A DNA stretch of 64,000 nucleotides from UBA8337 sp965658615 (lineage in GTDB: Bacteria > Pseudomonadota > Alphaproteobacteria > RS24): the NCBI GenBank assembly GCA_965658615.1, contig CBFHSX010000004.1:1-64000 (forward strand). Reading direction: 5' to 3'. Under the pieces are notes generated by a model that was not told the origin of the DNA, searched no databases, and was given only the letters and a program-made list of their open reading frames with translations. Below are positions 18,271 through 27,056 of this stretch, piece after piece (positions within the stretch are counted from its first letter, which is position 1; the number at the start of each line of letters is the position of its first letter). The translations under genes were made by a program, and so were the position numbers.

Positions 18271-19170
18271 ATGACCGCATTAACCCAGGCTGAAATCATA
18301 GACATGCTGCGCCAGCACGTGCAAGGCGGCTGCACGGATGTGTTGGCCGATGCGCCGGTGAACCATTTCGCCGAGCAGGCACCGACACCGGCTTCTGCGG
18401 CAGTGCCGCAAGCCGAACCGGGCGCGCCGCATGGGCTGAGCGAAAGCCCCGCGCCTATGGCTGCCGCCGCCCCGCAGGACACAGCCCCGCCAATGGGCAG
18501 CGCCCTCGCCCCGAGCAAGAGACCGACCCAGCCCGTCACCGCTTCAGCACCGGTAAAGGCGGATGATAATGCGCTGCAAACAGCCGCTGATCTGGCCGCC
18601 GAGGCCGACACGTTGGAGGCGCTGCGCGACGCCATGGCCGGGTTTGACGGCTGCGGGCTTAAAACAACGGCGAAAAATTTGGTGTTTAGCGACGGCGTTG
18701 CCACTGCCGATATTATGATTATCGGCGAAGCGCCCGGCCAAGATGAGGACCGACAGGGCAAACCCTTTGTCGGGCGCGCCGGGCAATTGCTGGATAAAAT
18801 GCTGGCCGCGATCGGCCTCGACCGCGCCGACAATCTGTATATCACAAATGTCGTGCCGTGGCGGCCGCCGGGCAATCGCACCCCGTCGCTTGACGAGATT
18901 GCGCTGTGCAAGCCCTTCATCACCCGCCATATTGACCTTGTGCAACCGAAAATCCTGCTGCTGGTCGGCAATATCTCGAATAAAACGCTGCTGGATACAA
19001 GCATTGGCATCACCAAATTGCGCGGCCAATGGCAGGAATATGAGGGCGCGGCGGGCGCGATTAAAGCCCTGCCGCTGCTGCATCCGGCCTATGTGCTGCG
19101 GCGCCCGGAAACCAAAATCGATGTCTGGGCCGATTTGTGCCGCCTGAAACAAGAATTATTGAACGCATGA
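18271..19170 (+). CDS. uracil-DNA glycosylase, family 4-like
   Basis: The 299-residue protein has a low-complexity Ala/Pro-rich N-terminal third (residues 35-100) and a UDG-fold domain with GEAPGQDED (152-160, motif A), KPFVGRAGQLLDKML, NVVPWRPPGNRTP and HPAY (271-274, motif B). These define the family 4/5-like bacterial glycosylases that excise uracil from DNA. Family 4 enzymes normally bind a [4Fe-4S] cluster through four cysteines; here only C128 and C213 sit at expected places, with C21 and C290 outside the usual pattern, and Trp occupies the position of the Cys in NVVPW. AGGAG precedes the start. The ATGA overlap with the next gene indicates an operon with the lytic transglycosylase. Confidence 0.85.
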   Translation: MTALTQAEIIDMLRQHVQGGCTDVLADAPVNHFAEQAPTPASAAVPQAEPGAPHGLSESPAPMAAAAPQDTAPPMGSALAPSKRPTQPVTASAPVKADDNALQTAADLAAEADTLEALRDAMAGFDGCGLKTTAKNLVFSDGVATADIMIIGEAPGQDEDRQGKPFVGRAGQLLDKMLAAIGLDRADNLYITNVVPWRPPGNRTPSLDEIALCKPFITRHIDLVQPKILLLVGNISNKTLLDTSIGITKLRGQWQEYEGAAGAIKALPLLHPAYVLRRPETKIDVWADLCRLKQELLNA

Positions 19171-20948
19171 GCCGGCCCGCCAAACCTTTTATCGCCGCGC
19201 TTTTCGCGGCTGGTCTGATGTCGGGCACATTATGGTCGACGCCGACCCATGCCGTGACCCCGCCGCCGCCGCGCCCGGCCAATGTCGCAGCCAGCGAATT
19301 GCCCGATGCGATTTTGTACAAGAATATTTTCGCCCTGCAAAACAATGCCAAATGGAACCACGCCGACCGGCTGATACGGCAATTGGACGATGAGATATTG
19401 ATGGGCCATGTGCTGTTTCAGCGTTATATGCACCCGACCGGCTATCGCGCGCGCTGGCCCGAATTGCGCGATTGGTTGAAGGCATATGCCGACCACCCGC
19501 GTGCTTGGCAGGTTTATAAGCTGGCGCAAAAGCGCAAACCGCGCGGCGTGTCGATGCCGAAACGACCACCGGCGCGCGCCTATTTCAATGAAAAATTGTC
19601 CAGTGGCAGCGCATTATTCCAGACCCGCACCAAGCGGCGCATTAAAGGCCGCGTACAATGGATGGTGCGTAATGAACGCCCGACACAAGCGCTGAAATAT
19701 ATTGGCGAGCGGCAGCAAAATCGACGCTTGAAAGCGGCCGAGACCGATTTCCTGAAATCGCTGATTGCGCGCTCTTATTATATTGAGGGCAAAGTGCCCG
19801 AAGCCTTGGAACTGGCCAAGCAGGCCACGCGCTCGCGCCGCTATATCCAAATGGCCGATTGGCACGCCGGTCTCGCGGCTTATCGGCTGGGGCAAATGGA
19901 TGTGGCATTGATGCATTTCGAGCAATTGGCCGATAATCGCACGGCCAGCGACAGGCTGCGCGCGCGCGGCTCGTTTTGGGCGGCGCGCGTTCTGCGCGCG
20001 CAAGGCGAGATACCGCGTGCCGAGGCGCATTTGCGCGCCGCCGCCGCCACCGGCGCGCATTTTTATGCGCTCTTGGCCATGCAGCAAACCCGCAATGGGC
20101 TGACCATTGATTGGCGGCGCGCCGATGACAATACGGGAAAGCTGTTTGCTACCCACCCGGCCCTGCAACGCGCCGACGCGCTACGCCAAGCCACGCAAGA
20201 CGAATTGGCGGAACTGGAATTGCTGTATCTGCACGAGCGCATTAATGACACGGAAGCGCGCGCGCTTTTGTCTTATGCGCGCGACAATAATTACCCCGCC
20301 GTGCAATTGGCCCTGGCCGGTCGGCTTGGCAATCGCTTCCCCAATGGCCTGCCACTTCCGCTTTATGAAAGCAGCTACCCGGTGCCCGATTTGGGCGGCA
20401 CGGAAGTTGACCGCGCGCTTCTATTGGCGTTGATACGCCAAGAAAGCCGCTTTAAGGCGCATGCCAAATCGCATGCGGGCGCGCGCGGGCTGATGCAAAT
20501 CATGCCCGGCACTGCGGCCTTCGTGACCGGCGACCGCAGCCTGTATCGTCGCTCGGGCCGAGATCAATTATTGGATATGGATCTCAATCTCGAAATCGGT
20601 CAGGATTATCTGCAAATGCTGATGAGCGAAAACCAGTTTGGCGGCAATCTGATTTTCACCCTCGCCGCATATAATGGCGGGCCGGGCAATGTGCGGCGGT
20701 GGCGGCGCGAATTGACGGACGTCACTGACCCGCTTTTATTCGTCGAAAGCCTGCCGGCACCCGAAACGCGCGGCTATATTCATAAAGTGATGGCGAATAT
20801 TTGGATTTACCGCGACCGCCTCGGCCAGGAGCCGATCAGCCAGCGTATCTTGGCGGCCGAAAGCTGGCCGCTCTATCACGCGCAGGATGGCGGCATTAAA
20901 GAAAAAGGGCCCGCAGCGCAGGCCCTCATCACAAGTTCAAAAAACTAA
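19167..20948 (+). CDS. soluble lytic murein transglycosylase (SLT family)
   Basis: The 593-residue protein starts with a signal peptide (residues 1 to about 30, ending near THA), then a long helical superhelix of the Slt70 type (about 60-430), then a C-terminal SLT lysozyme-like domain: LLALIRQESRFKAHAKS with the catalytic Glu, GARGLMQIMPGTAAFV, YNGGPGNVRRW and SLPAPETRGYIHKVMANI. These enzymes cleave peptidoglycan to 1,6-anhydromuropeptides in the periplasm. ATG 19167 overlaps the upstream stop (ATGA); an in-frame ATG at 19137 has no better site. The last codons contain the terminator of the convergent F0 operon. Confidence 0.92.
   Translation: MSRPAKPFIAALFAAGLMSGTLWSTPTHAVTPPPPRPANVAASELPDAILYKNIFALQNNAKWNHADRLIRQLDDEILMGHVLFQRYMHPTGYRARWPELRDWLKAYADHPRAWQVYKLAQKRKPRGVSMPKRPPARAYFNEKLSSGSALFQTRTKRRIKGRVQWMVRNERPTQALKYIGERQQNRRLKAAETDFLKSLIARSYYIEGKVPEALELAKQATRSRRYIQMADWHAGLAAYRLGQMDVALMHFEQLADNRTASDRLRARGSFWAARVLRAQGEIPRAEAHLRAAAATGAHFYALLAMQQTRNGLTIDWRRADDNTGKLFATHPALQRADALRQATQDELAELELLYLHERINDTEARALLSYARDNNYPAVQLALAGRLGNRFPNGLPLPLYESSYPVPDLGGTEVDRALLLALIRQESRFKAHAKSHAGARGLMQIMPGTAAFVTGDRSLYRRSGRDQLLDMDLNLEIGQDYLQMLMSENQFGGNLIFTLAAYNGGPGNVRRWRRELTDVTDPLLFVESLPAPETRGYIHKVMANIWIYRDRLGQEPISQRILAAESWPLYHAQDGGIKEKGPAAQALITSSKN
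20898..20926 (-). terminator. Rho-independent terminator of the F0 ATP synthase operon, inside the slt coding end
   Basis: On the minus strand the stem AGGGCC/GGCCCT (20926-20921 with 20911-20906) encloses a 9-base loop and runs straight into TTTTTCTTT. It lies 43 bases after the atpF stop and within the last codons of the convergent transglycosylase gene. On the plus strand the hairpin is preceded, not followed, by the A/T run, so it should act only on the atp transcript. Confidence 0.8.
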
Positions 20949-20968
20949 AGCGTTTCTAGCGAGGCGTC

Positions 20969-21451
20969 CTAATTGAGACGATTGCCGATATCGGCAATAT
21001 TCTCATCGACCAGTTTAGTGGCGGTGTCGGCATTCATGCCGGTGGCCACCAAATGGGCTGCGGCGTCAATCGCCAAAGCGGTGATGGCGGCGCGTACTTC
21101 TTTCTGCAATTGCTCTTCAGCGCGGGCGATTTTGCTCTCGGCCTGTGCCGTCCGGCGGGCCAATGCGCCCTGCATTGCATCGCGCGCTTCTATCGCCGTG
21201 CGCTCAGCCGTTTCCTTAGCTTGTGCGACAATCTCTTCGGCCTGTTTTTCGGCCTGCTTGCGCTGGCTTTCATAATCGGCCAGCACTTTTTCAGCTTCCT
21301 CGCGCAACGCCTTGGCATCGGCCAATTGCTTGGCAATCTCGGCCGATTTATCGTCCAGCGATTGCATGACCTTTTTCGGCAGACCGATATAAAGGAACGC
21401 CCCGATAACGGTGGCGAAGGACAGGGCTACAAAAAAGCTTTCGTCAAACAT
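20969..21451 (-). CDS. atpF: ATP synthase F0 subunit b
   Basis: The 160-residue stator protein has one N-terminal membrane helix (FVALSFATVIGAFLYIGLP) followed by a long, highly charged, Ala/Glu/Lys-rich coiled coil (about 30-125). Together with the b' subunit it forms the peripheral stalk linking F0 to F1. It is last in the atpI-B-E-b'-b operon and is followed by a strong terminator. F1 genes are absent from the window, as usual for alphaproteobacteria where they form a separate operon. Confidence 0.93.
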   Translation of the reverse strand: MFDESFFVALSFATVIGAFLYIGLPKKVMQSLDDKSAEIAKQLADAKALREEAEKVLADYESQRKQAEKQAEEIVAQAKETAERTAIEARDAMQGALARRTAQAESKIARAEEQLQKEVRAAITALAIDAAAHLVATGMNADTATKLVDENIADIGNRLN

Positions 21452-21466
21452 TCATCTCACTCCGGC

Positions 21467-21952
21467 TTATTCGGCAGCCACGGCGTCCAGCGCCTTGGCG
21501 ATTTTTGCGTTATCGGTTTTATCCGCCCCAATCGCGTCCATCACATCGCCGACAATATCCGTGGCGGCGTCGCGCAGACCCTGCATGGCAGCGTCGCGAG
21601 CAGCGGCGAGACGGGCATCGGCGTCAGCCGCTTGCTCGGCCAATTTGGCATCGAGCTCGGCTTTTTGACGATCGGTTTCCGCCTGCACCTCAGCGCGCAT
21701 TTCTTGAGCCAGGCCGAGCGCCTTTGTGCGCGCTTCGGCCAGAGCCTCTTCATAGGCTTTGAGGGCCGCTTCTGCCTTGTCCCGCAATTTTTCGGCCTCT
21801 GCCAAATCACCGTCTAGCTGACCGGCGCGCGCCGACATGGTTCCGGTAATACGCGGAATCACGACCAGTGCCATGACCAGATAAAGAGTGACAAAACAAA
21901 TCGCCAGCCAGAATAGCTGGGAGCCAAAAGTGCTTGGGTCAAGCTGTGGCAT
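21467..21952 (-). CDS. atpG: ATP synthase F0 subunit b'
   Basis: The 161-residue second b-type subunit has one membrane helix (LFWLAICFVTLYLVMALVVIPRI) after a short N-terminus MPQLDPSTFGSQ typical of b' proteins, then a charged coiled coil (about 40-140). Having both b and b' genes is characteristic of photosynthetic bacteria and alphaproteobacteria. The two form a heterodimeric peripheral stalk. It precedes atpF by 15 bases and follows atpE. The symbol is used variably (atpF', atpF2, atpG). Confidence 0.9.
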   Translation of the reverse strand: MPQLDPSTFGSQLFWLAICFVTLYLVMALVVIPRITGTMSARAGQLDGDLAEAEKLRDKAEAALKAYEEALAEARTKALGLAQEMRAEVQAETDRQKAELDAKLAEQAADADARLAAARDAAMQGLRDAATDIVGDVMDAIGADKTDNAKIAKALDAVAAE

Positions 21953-21998
21953 AAGCGGCCTCCTTCAGCCGTTAAAAACTGCGTTATTGTCTAATTAA

Positions 21999-22226
21999 TT
22001 AGACAACGAACAGCAGGATAAGGGCAATAATCAGACCGAACAGACCTGTTGCTTCAGCCAGAGCAAAGCCCAGGAGCAGGTTCGGGAATTGGCTTTGTGC
22101 GGCGCTCGGATTGCGCAGGGCACCGGCCAAGAAATTACCGAAAATCGTACCGATTGCCATACCGGCACCTGCCAGTGCGATACATGCGATACCGGCACCG
22201 ATATATTTTGCTGCTTCTGCTTCCAT
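21999..22226 (-). CDS. atpE: ATP synthase F0 subunit c
   Basis: The 75-residue proteolipid has two membrane helices joined by a polar loop. The first contains the Gly/Ala-rich IGAGIACIALAGAGMAIGTIFG; the second contains LGFALAEATGLFGLIIALI, where the Glu is the proton-carrying residue. Copies form the rotating c-ring. ATG 22226 has GGAGGT seven bases upstream, the strongest ribosome binding site of the operon, in keeping with the high copy number of subunit c. An in-frame TTG at 22241 is rejected. Confidence 0.96.
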   Translation of the reverse strand: MEAEAAKYIGAGIACIALAGAGMAIGTIFGNFLAGALRNPSAAQSQFPNLLLGFALAEATGLFGLIIALILLFVV

Positions 22227-22271
22227 GGTTTTAACCTCCAAAATTGCCCGTAGGCGTTAGTTAAGTTTCAA

Positions 22272-23048
22272 TTAGTGATCCATATGGATGGCTTCGTTGA
22301 GATAAATACAAGTCAGAATGGTGAACACATAGGCCTGCAAGCCCGCGATCAGCAATTCCAGACCGGTAAAGGCGACCATTAGCGCGAAAGGCGCAATGGC
22401 CAGCGGAATGAGGCCGGCCGAGCCAAGACCGACAACAAAGCCACCAAAAATTTTCAGCATGGTATGGCCGGCCATCATATTGCCGAACAAACGAACTGAC
22501 AAGCTGACCGGACGGGTCAGATAGGAAATAACCTCAATTACCACCAGCAAGGGCAACAGGAAAACCGGAATGCCCGACGGCACAAACAGTTTCAAAAAGC
22601 CAATGCCGTGACGCGCAAAGCCGACGCCGGTAATCAGGAAAAATACCGTTGCCGCCAGCGCGAAGGTCACGATCAGATGGCTGGTCACGGTGAAGCTATA
22701 AGGCACCATGCCGAGCATGTTGCAAAACAGGATGAACATGAAGAGCGAGAAGATGAAGGGGAAATATTTCATCCCTTCCGTGCCGGCGTTTTCTTTCACC
22801 ATATTGGCAACGAAGCTATAGCACATTTCGCCGAGAAGCTGCAGGCGGCCCGGCACAATCGAGGTGCGGCGCGATGCGGCGATCATAAACAGGCTGGCGA
22901 GGCCGACGGCCAGCACCATCCACAGCGATGAATTGGTGAAAGAGGTATCAATACCGGCAATACGGGGAAGTTCGACAATCGGATACACCTCAAACTGGTG
23001 CATCGGATCCAGACCAGAGCCACCTTCTGCGTTACTTTTACCAGCCAC
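22272..23048 (-). CDS. atpB: ATP synthase F0 subunit a
   Basis: The 258-residue integral membrane protein forms the proton half-channels next to the c-ring. It shows the family core SVRLFGNMMAGHTML with the essential Arg, and the late GLELLIAGLQAYVFTILTCIYLNEA helix. The N-terminal HQFEVYPIVEL is typical of alphaproteobacterial subunit a. The gene lies between atpI (4-base gap) and atpE. Confidence 0.96.
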   Translation of the reverse strand: MAGKSNAEGGSGLDPMHQFEVYPIVELPRIAGIDTSFTNSSLWMVLAVGLASLFMIAASRRTSIVPGRLQLLGEMCYSFVANMVKENAGTEGMKYFPFIFSLFMFILFCNMLGMVPYSFTVTSHLIVTFALAATVFFLITGVGFARHGIGFLKLFVPSGIPVFLLPLLVVIEVISYLTRPVSLSVRLFGNMMAGHTMLKIFGGFVVGLGSAGLIPLAIAPFALMVAFTGLELLIAGLQAYVFTILTCIYLNEAIHMDH

Positions 23049-23051
23049 GCC

Positions 23052-23390
23052 TTACTCCTCATCTTTGCGGCTTTGCGCCGCCTCTAGCGCGTCCTGCTTA
23101 CGGCGCATTTCATTCACCGTGCGGACCGAATTCATCAAACCGGCACCCATACCGAGCACCAACATCAGCAACATAAAAATGGGTTTGGTGCCCAGCACCT
23201 TATCCATCCACCAGCCGATAAAACCACCGACGCCAATCCCGGCCAGCATCTCAATGGTCAAGCGCCAGGCGAGACCCAACATGCTGGCATTGGCGCGACC
23301 CGGCTCCTTCGGCTGCAATCGCTGCCGTCCGGCGGAAAGTTTCTCGTCCAATTCCTTAAGACGATCCTGCTCATCATCGTGCCGAGCCAT
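23052..23390 (-). CDS. atpI: F0F1 ATP synthase assembly protein AtpI
   Basis: The 112-residue protein has a charged N-terminus (MARHDDEQDRLKELDEKL) and two membrane helices (IEMLAGIGVGGFIGWWM and PIFMLLMLVLGMGAGLMNSV). AtpI-like proteins help assemble the c-ring and are non-essential. ATG 23390 is preceded by AAGGAG at eight bases. It is the first gene of the F0 operon, with a promoter about 100 bases upstream. Confidence 0.88.
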   Translation of the reverse strand: MARHDDEQDRLKELDEKLSAGRQRLQPKEPGRANASMLGLAWRLTIEMLAGIGVGGFIGWWMDKVLGTKPIFMLLMLVLGMGAGLMNSVRTVNEMRRKQDALEAAQSRKDEE

Positions 23391-23488
23391 CGTCTCATCT
23401 CCTTTGACTTGCAGTTCCGGCACAAAGTTCCCGAAACCGCCTGAAAAACGCCTCAAAACCGAGGTTTTCCGCCATCCAGTTGAGGCGC

Positions 23489-23517
23489 ACACTAGTTTCT
23501 AAATCGGCGAATGTCAA
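23489..23517 (-). promoter_or_regulatory. putative promoter of the atp F0 operon
   Basis: On the minus strand TTGACA (23517-23512), a perfect -35 box, is followed after 17 bases by TAGTGT (23494-23489), a poor -10. The predicted transcript starts about 90 bases before atpI. Confidence 0.5.
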
Positions 23518-23532
23518 GCCGCGTTTAATACT

Positions 23533-26500
23533 CTAAGCAGTTGATTTTATTTCATCTTTTGCAGCATCGGCGTTTTTGTCGCGAGCGGTTTCGGCAAATT
23601 GCTCGGCCGTCGACAAATCAACCGATAAAAGCTGGCTGACGCCGCGCTCTTGCATGGTCACACCAAACAGCCTGTCCATGCGCGCCATGGTCAAGGCGTG
23701 GTGGGTAATCAGCAGGAAGCGCGTGCCGGTTTCCTCGGAAATTTCCTTCACCAAATTGCAGAAACGCTCGACATTGGCGTCATCGAGCGGCGCGTCCACC
23801 TCATCAAGCACACAAATCGGTGACGGATTGGTCAAGAAGACAGCGAAAATCAACGCCATGGCTGTCAGCGCTTGCTCGCCGCCCGACAAAAGCGACATGA
23901 CTTGCGGCTTTTTGCCCGGCGGGTTGGCGATAATTTCAAGCCCCGCTTCCAATGGGTCATCGCTTTCGGTCAAACTCAACTCAGCCGCGCCGCCGCCGAA
24001 TAATTGCGTGAACAGGCGTTTGAAATGGCCGTTCACCGTATCGAAAGCAGCCAGCAGACGTTGGCGTCCCTCGCGGTTCAACTGGCCAATGCCGTGACGC
24101 AGCTTGTTGATCGCCGCCGTCAATTCTTCGTGCTCCGCCGTCATAGTGGTGATTTGCGTCTCGATCTCTTCGGCCTCATCCTCGGCGCGCAAATTGACGC
24201 CGCCGAGATTTTCGCGCTCGCGGCGCAATTTCTCGAGCTTGGTCTCCATCGCCTCGACATCGGGGAAGGGTTTTTCCGGATCATGGCCCGACACAGCCAG
24301 CGCCTTATCCGGCTCAATGCGGAGCGCCTCGCGAATCCGTTGACCGGCTTCCTCGACGCGCAATTTATTGGCCTCGAGCGTCGCCTCCAGACGGGCTTGC
24401 GTTTCGCGTGCCTCGCCGGATAGGGCTTGCGTCTCGCGCACTTGCTTATCGGCGGCGGCCAAATCGGTTTCCGCCATGGCCAGTGCATCGGCGGCGGCTT
24501 GGCGCTTGGCCTCAGCCTCGACGATTAAATCGGCCAGCTTACCGCGCTTTTCCGCCAGGGCGGCAGGCACGTCTTTATATTCAGCGATCTCGGCCGTGCT
24601 TGCGGTTTCGCGCGCGGCCAAAGCGGCAATTTGTGCCGTCGCAGCGGTTTGGCGACCTGTCCATTGCGCGATATCCTCGGCAATGCGTTTGAGGCGCATA
24701 TCGCGCGCTTCGCGACGGCTTTTTAAGCCGTCCAATTCGGCGCGCGCCTGCGCTTGCACGCTTCGCGCTTCATCCATCTCGCCGCGCTTGGTCTCGACCG
24801 CCGTCAATAAGTCACGCTCGCCGCCCAGAGCCTGCAAATCCTCGGACGCCGTGGCTTCGGCTTTTTCGATCTCGCTCAAATCCTCGCCAATGCGGACAAG
24901 GCTGGCTTCCAGCGCCGTCAGCTTGGCGTTTTGTGTGGCGACGGCGGCCTCGGCTTCGGCCAAGTGCTTCTGCGCGCTGGCAGCTGCGCCTTGCGCAGCT
25001 TTGGCGGCCTGACGCGCCTCGTCCTGCGCCGTACTGGCGGTCTCAACCGCCTCGCGTGCATTGTCCAATGTGGTTTTGGCTGCGTCAGCGGCGTTTTCAG
25101 CGGCATCAATGTCACCGCTCAATTCATCCAGACGATTGCGCTGCGCCAGACGTGTCGCCGCCGCACTCGGCGCATCGGCCGCGGCGCAATAGCCGTCCCA
25201 GCGCCACAAATCACCATTGCGCGACACCAGCTTTTGGCCCGGCAGCAATTTGTCTTGCAGCGCGTCCCCGACTTCTTTATCGACCAGACCGACTTGGCTT
25301 AGGGTCCGCGTCAACAGACTGGACCCCGCAACATAAGCCGATAAGGGCTCAATGCCGTCGGGCAGCTTCTGCTCCGGCGCCGTGCTGCCAAGCCCGCCCC
25401 AAAAGACCGGCGCATTCGTGTCGGGCGAGGCTTCCAACTCATCACCCAAAGCCGCGCCCAACGCCGCTTCATAACCGGCACTCACCGTCACATCATCGAC
25501 CAGCGCCGGATAGGCATCCTCATCGGTTTGCGCGAATAGCCGCGCCAGCGCATCGCGCTCGCCGACCAGACGTTCAAGCGCAGCGCGCGCTTCACGCGCC
25601 GGATCACCGGCGGCACTTTGTGCCTCGCGGGCCGCGCGATAAGCCGCTTCTGCATCGTTCAGCGCTTGCTGGGCTTGCGTTTCCTGCGCCTGCAAATCTT
25701 CCAATTCACTGCGCCGCGCCGCCACATCGAAATCCGACGCAATCGCGTCTTCAATATCAGCGCGTGTGTTTTCGGCCTGCGTCTTCTCAGCTTGCAATTT
25801 CTCGCGGCGGTTCAAATTGGCGTTCAGCGATTGCTCCAAAGCCTGCTTGCGGGCGCGAAACTCGGCCGCCGCTTGCGAGGCCGCGTCATAGGCTTCCTCG
25901 CACGCCGCCATAAGGCCGGCGGCGGCGTCAAGTCGGGCCGCGGCTTGCTGCTCGGCTTCTGATTCATCATCGGAAATCGAGGCGCGCATTTCCGCCTCTT
26001 CTTCACCAAGCCGCGTCAATTGCTCTTGCGCGTCGGCAAGCGCTTGTTTCTCACGCGCCGTATCCTGGCTTATTGTGGCGATTTGCTCTTCCAGCCGCGC
26101 AATCATTTGCGTCGCGCGTTCGGCTTCGGCATCCAGACTTTCCTGCTCCAACGTCAGGCGACGTAGACCGGCCGCTGCACCGGCTTCGCCATCGCGCAAT
26201 TCAGGCAAAGCTGCTTGCGCTGTGCTTTGCGCCGTGCTGGCCGAGGCCGACGCGACCCCGGCTTCCGACACGGCTTTGCGCGCGCTCATCAGCAGGCTCT
26301 CGCTTTCCTCGACCATGTCAACCGCTTGCTGCCAGCGCAAATGCAAGGACAGCGCCTCGACCTCACGAATTTGGCCGGAGATATTTTTATAGCGCGTCGC
26401 TTGGCGGGCTTGGCGTTTCAGCTGGCGCAATTGGGTTTGCAGATTATTGATTGTCTCTTCCAGCTTTTCCAGATTGCTTTCCGCCCCGCGCAGGCGCAAT

Positions 26501-27042
26501 TCGGCCTCATGGCGGCGCGAATGCAGACCTGAAATCCCCGCCGCTTCTTCAAGGATACGCCGCCGTGCTTCCGGCTTGGAATTGATGATCTCGCCGATTT
26601 GCCCCTGCTTGACCAGCGAGTTGGAGCGCGCGCCGGTCGAGGCATCAGCAAACATGAGCTGCACGTCACGGGCGCGCACATCGCGACCGTTAATGCGATA
26701 GGCCGAACCGGCATCACGCTCAATGCGGCGCACAACTTCCAGCGCATCACTATCGTTAAATTCGGGCGTCGCCTGGCGGGCGCTATTATCCATGGTCAGC
26801 AGCACTTCGGCGTGGTTGCGCGAGGGCCGCGTATTGGTGCCGGCGAAAATCACATCTTCCATGCCCGCGCCGCGCATGGATTTATACGAGGTCTCGCCCA
26901 TCACCCAACGCAGCGCTTCCAGCAAATTCGATTTGCCGCAGCCATTCGGCCCGACAATGCCGGTCATGCCCGGCAAAATGTCGAGATCGACCGGGTCGAC
27001 AAAGGACTTAAATCCGGAAAGGCGAAGACGATCAAATTTCAT
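23533..27042 (-). CDS. smc: chromosome segregation protein SMC
   Basis: The 1169-residue SMC ATPase has the N-terminal Walker A GIVGPNGCGKSNLLEALRW, two long coiled coils rich in Ala/Glu/Gln/Arg separated by a hinge (about residues 500-650), and the C-terminal head with signature LLSGGEQALTAMALIFAVF and Walker B CVLDEVDAPLDDANV. SMC with ScpAB (absent here) organises the nucleoid and aids origin segregation. It is 14 bases from the dsbA-like gene, so both are probably read from the same promoter. That promoter region contains three GANTC sites. Confidence 0.97.
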   Translation of the reverse strand: MKFDRLRLSGFKSFVDPVDLDILPGMTGIVGPNGCGKSNLLEALRWVMGETSYKSMRGAGMEDVIFAGTNTRPSRNHAEVLLTMDNSARQATPEFNDSDALEVVRRIERDAGSAYRINGRDVRARDVQLMFADASTGARSNSLVKQGQIGEIINSKPEARRRILEEAAGISGLHSRRHEAELRLRGAESNLEKLEETINNLQTQLRQLKRQARQATRYKNISGQIREVEALSLHLRWQQAVDMVEESESLLMSARKAVSEAGVASASASTAQSTAQAALPELRDGEAGAAAGLRRLTLEQESLDAEAERATQMIARLEEQIATISQDTAREKQALADAQEQLTRLGEEEAEMRASISDDESEAEQQAAARLDAAAGLMAACEEAYDAASQAAAEFRARKQALEQSLNANLNRREKLQAEKTQAENTRADIEDAIASDFDVAARRSELEDLQAQETQAQQALNDAEAAYRAAREAQSAAGDPAREARAALERLVGERDALARLFAQTDEDAYPALVDDVTVSAGYEAALGAALGDELEASPDTNAPVFWGGLGSTAPEQKLPDGIEPLSAYVAGSSLLTRTLSQVGLVDKEVGDALQDKLLPGQKLVSRNGDLWRWDGYCAAADAPSAAATRLAQRNRLDELSGDIDAAENAADAAKTTLDNAREAVETASTAQDEARQAAKAAQGAAASAQKHLAEAEAAVATQNAKLTALEASLVRIGEDLSEIEKAEATASEDLQALGGERDLLTAVETKRGEMDEARSVQAQARAELDGLKSRREARDMRLKRIAEDIAQWTGRQTAATAQIAALAARETASTAEIAEYKDVPAALAEKRGKLADLIVEAEAKRQAAADALAMAETDLAAADKQVRETQALSGEARETQARLEATLEANKLRVEEAGQRIREALRIEPDKALAVSGHDPEKPFPDVEAMETKLEKLRRERENLGGVNLRAEDEAEEIETQITTMTAEHEELTAAINKLRHGIGQLNREGRQRLLAAFDTVNGHFKRLFTQLFGGGAAELSLTESDDPLEAGLEIIANPPGKKPQVMSLLSGGEQALTAMALIFAVFLTNPSPICVLDEVDAPLDDANVERFCNLVKEISEETGTRFLLITHHALTMARMDRLFGVTMQERGVSQLLSVDLSTAEQFAETARDKNADAAKDEIKSTA

Positions 27043-27056
27043 AATCGAAGGACCCT

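Noticed and set aside
18108..19016. 302-codon open frame on the minus strand opposite the uracil-DNA glycosylase
   Set aside because: It is Ser/Ala-rich with no recognisable domain, it overlaps a real gene throughout, and GC-rich codon bias readily creates such frames.
23533..27042. Low-complexity coiled-coil repeats in SMC as a novel repeat protein
   Set aside because: Both ATPase head motifs and the hinge are present, so this is normal SMC architecture.
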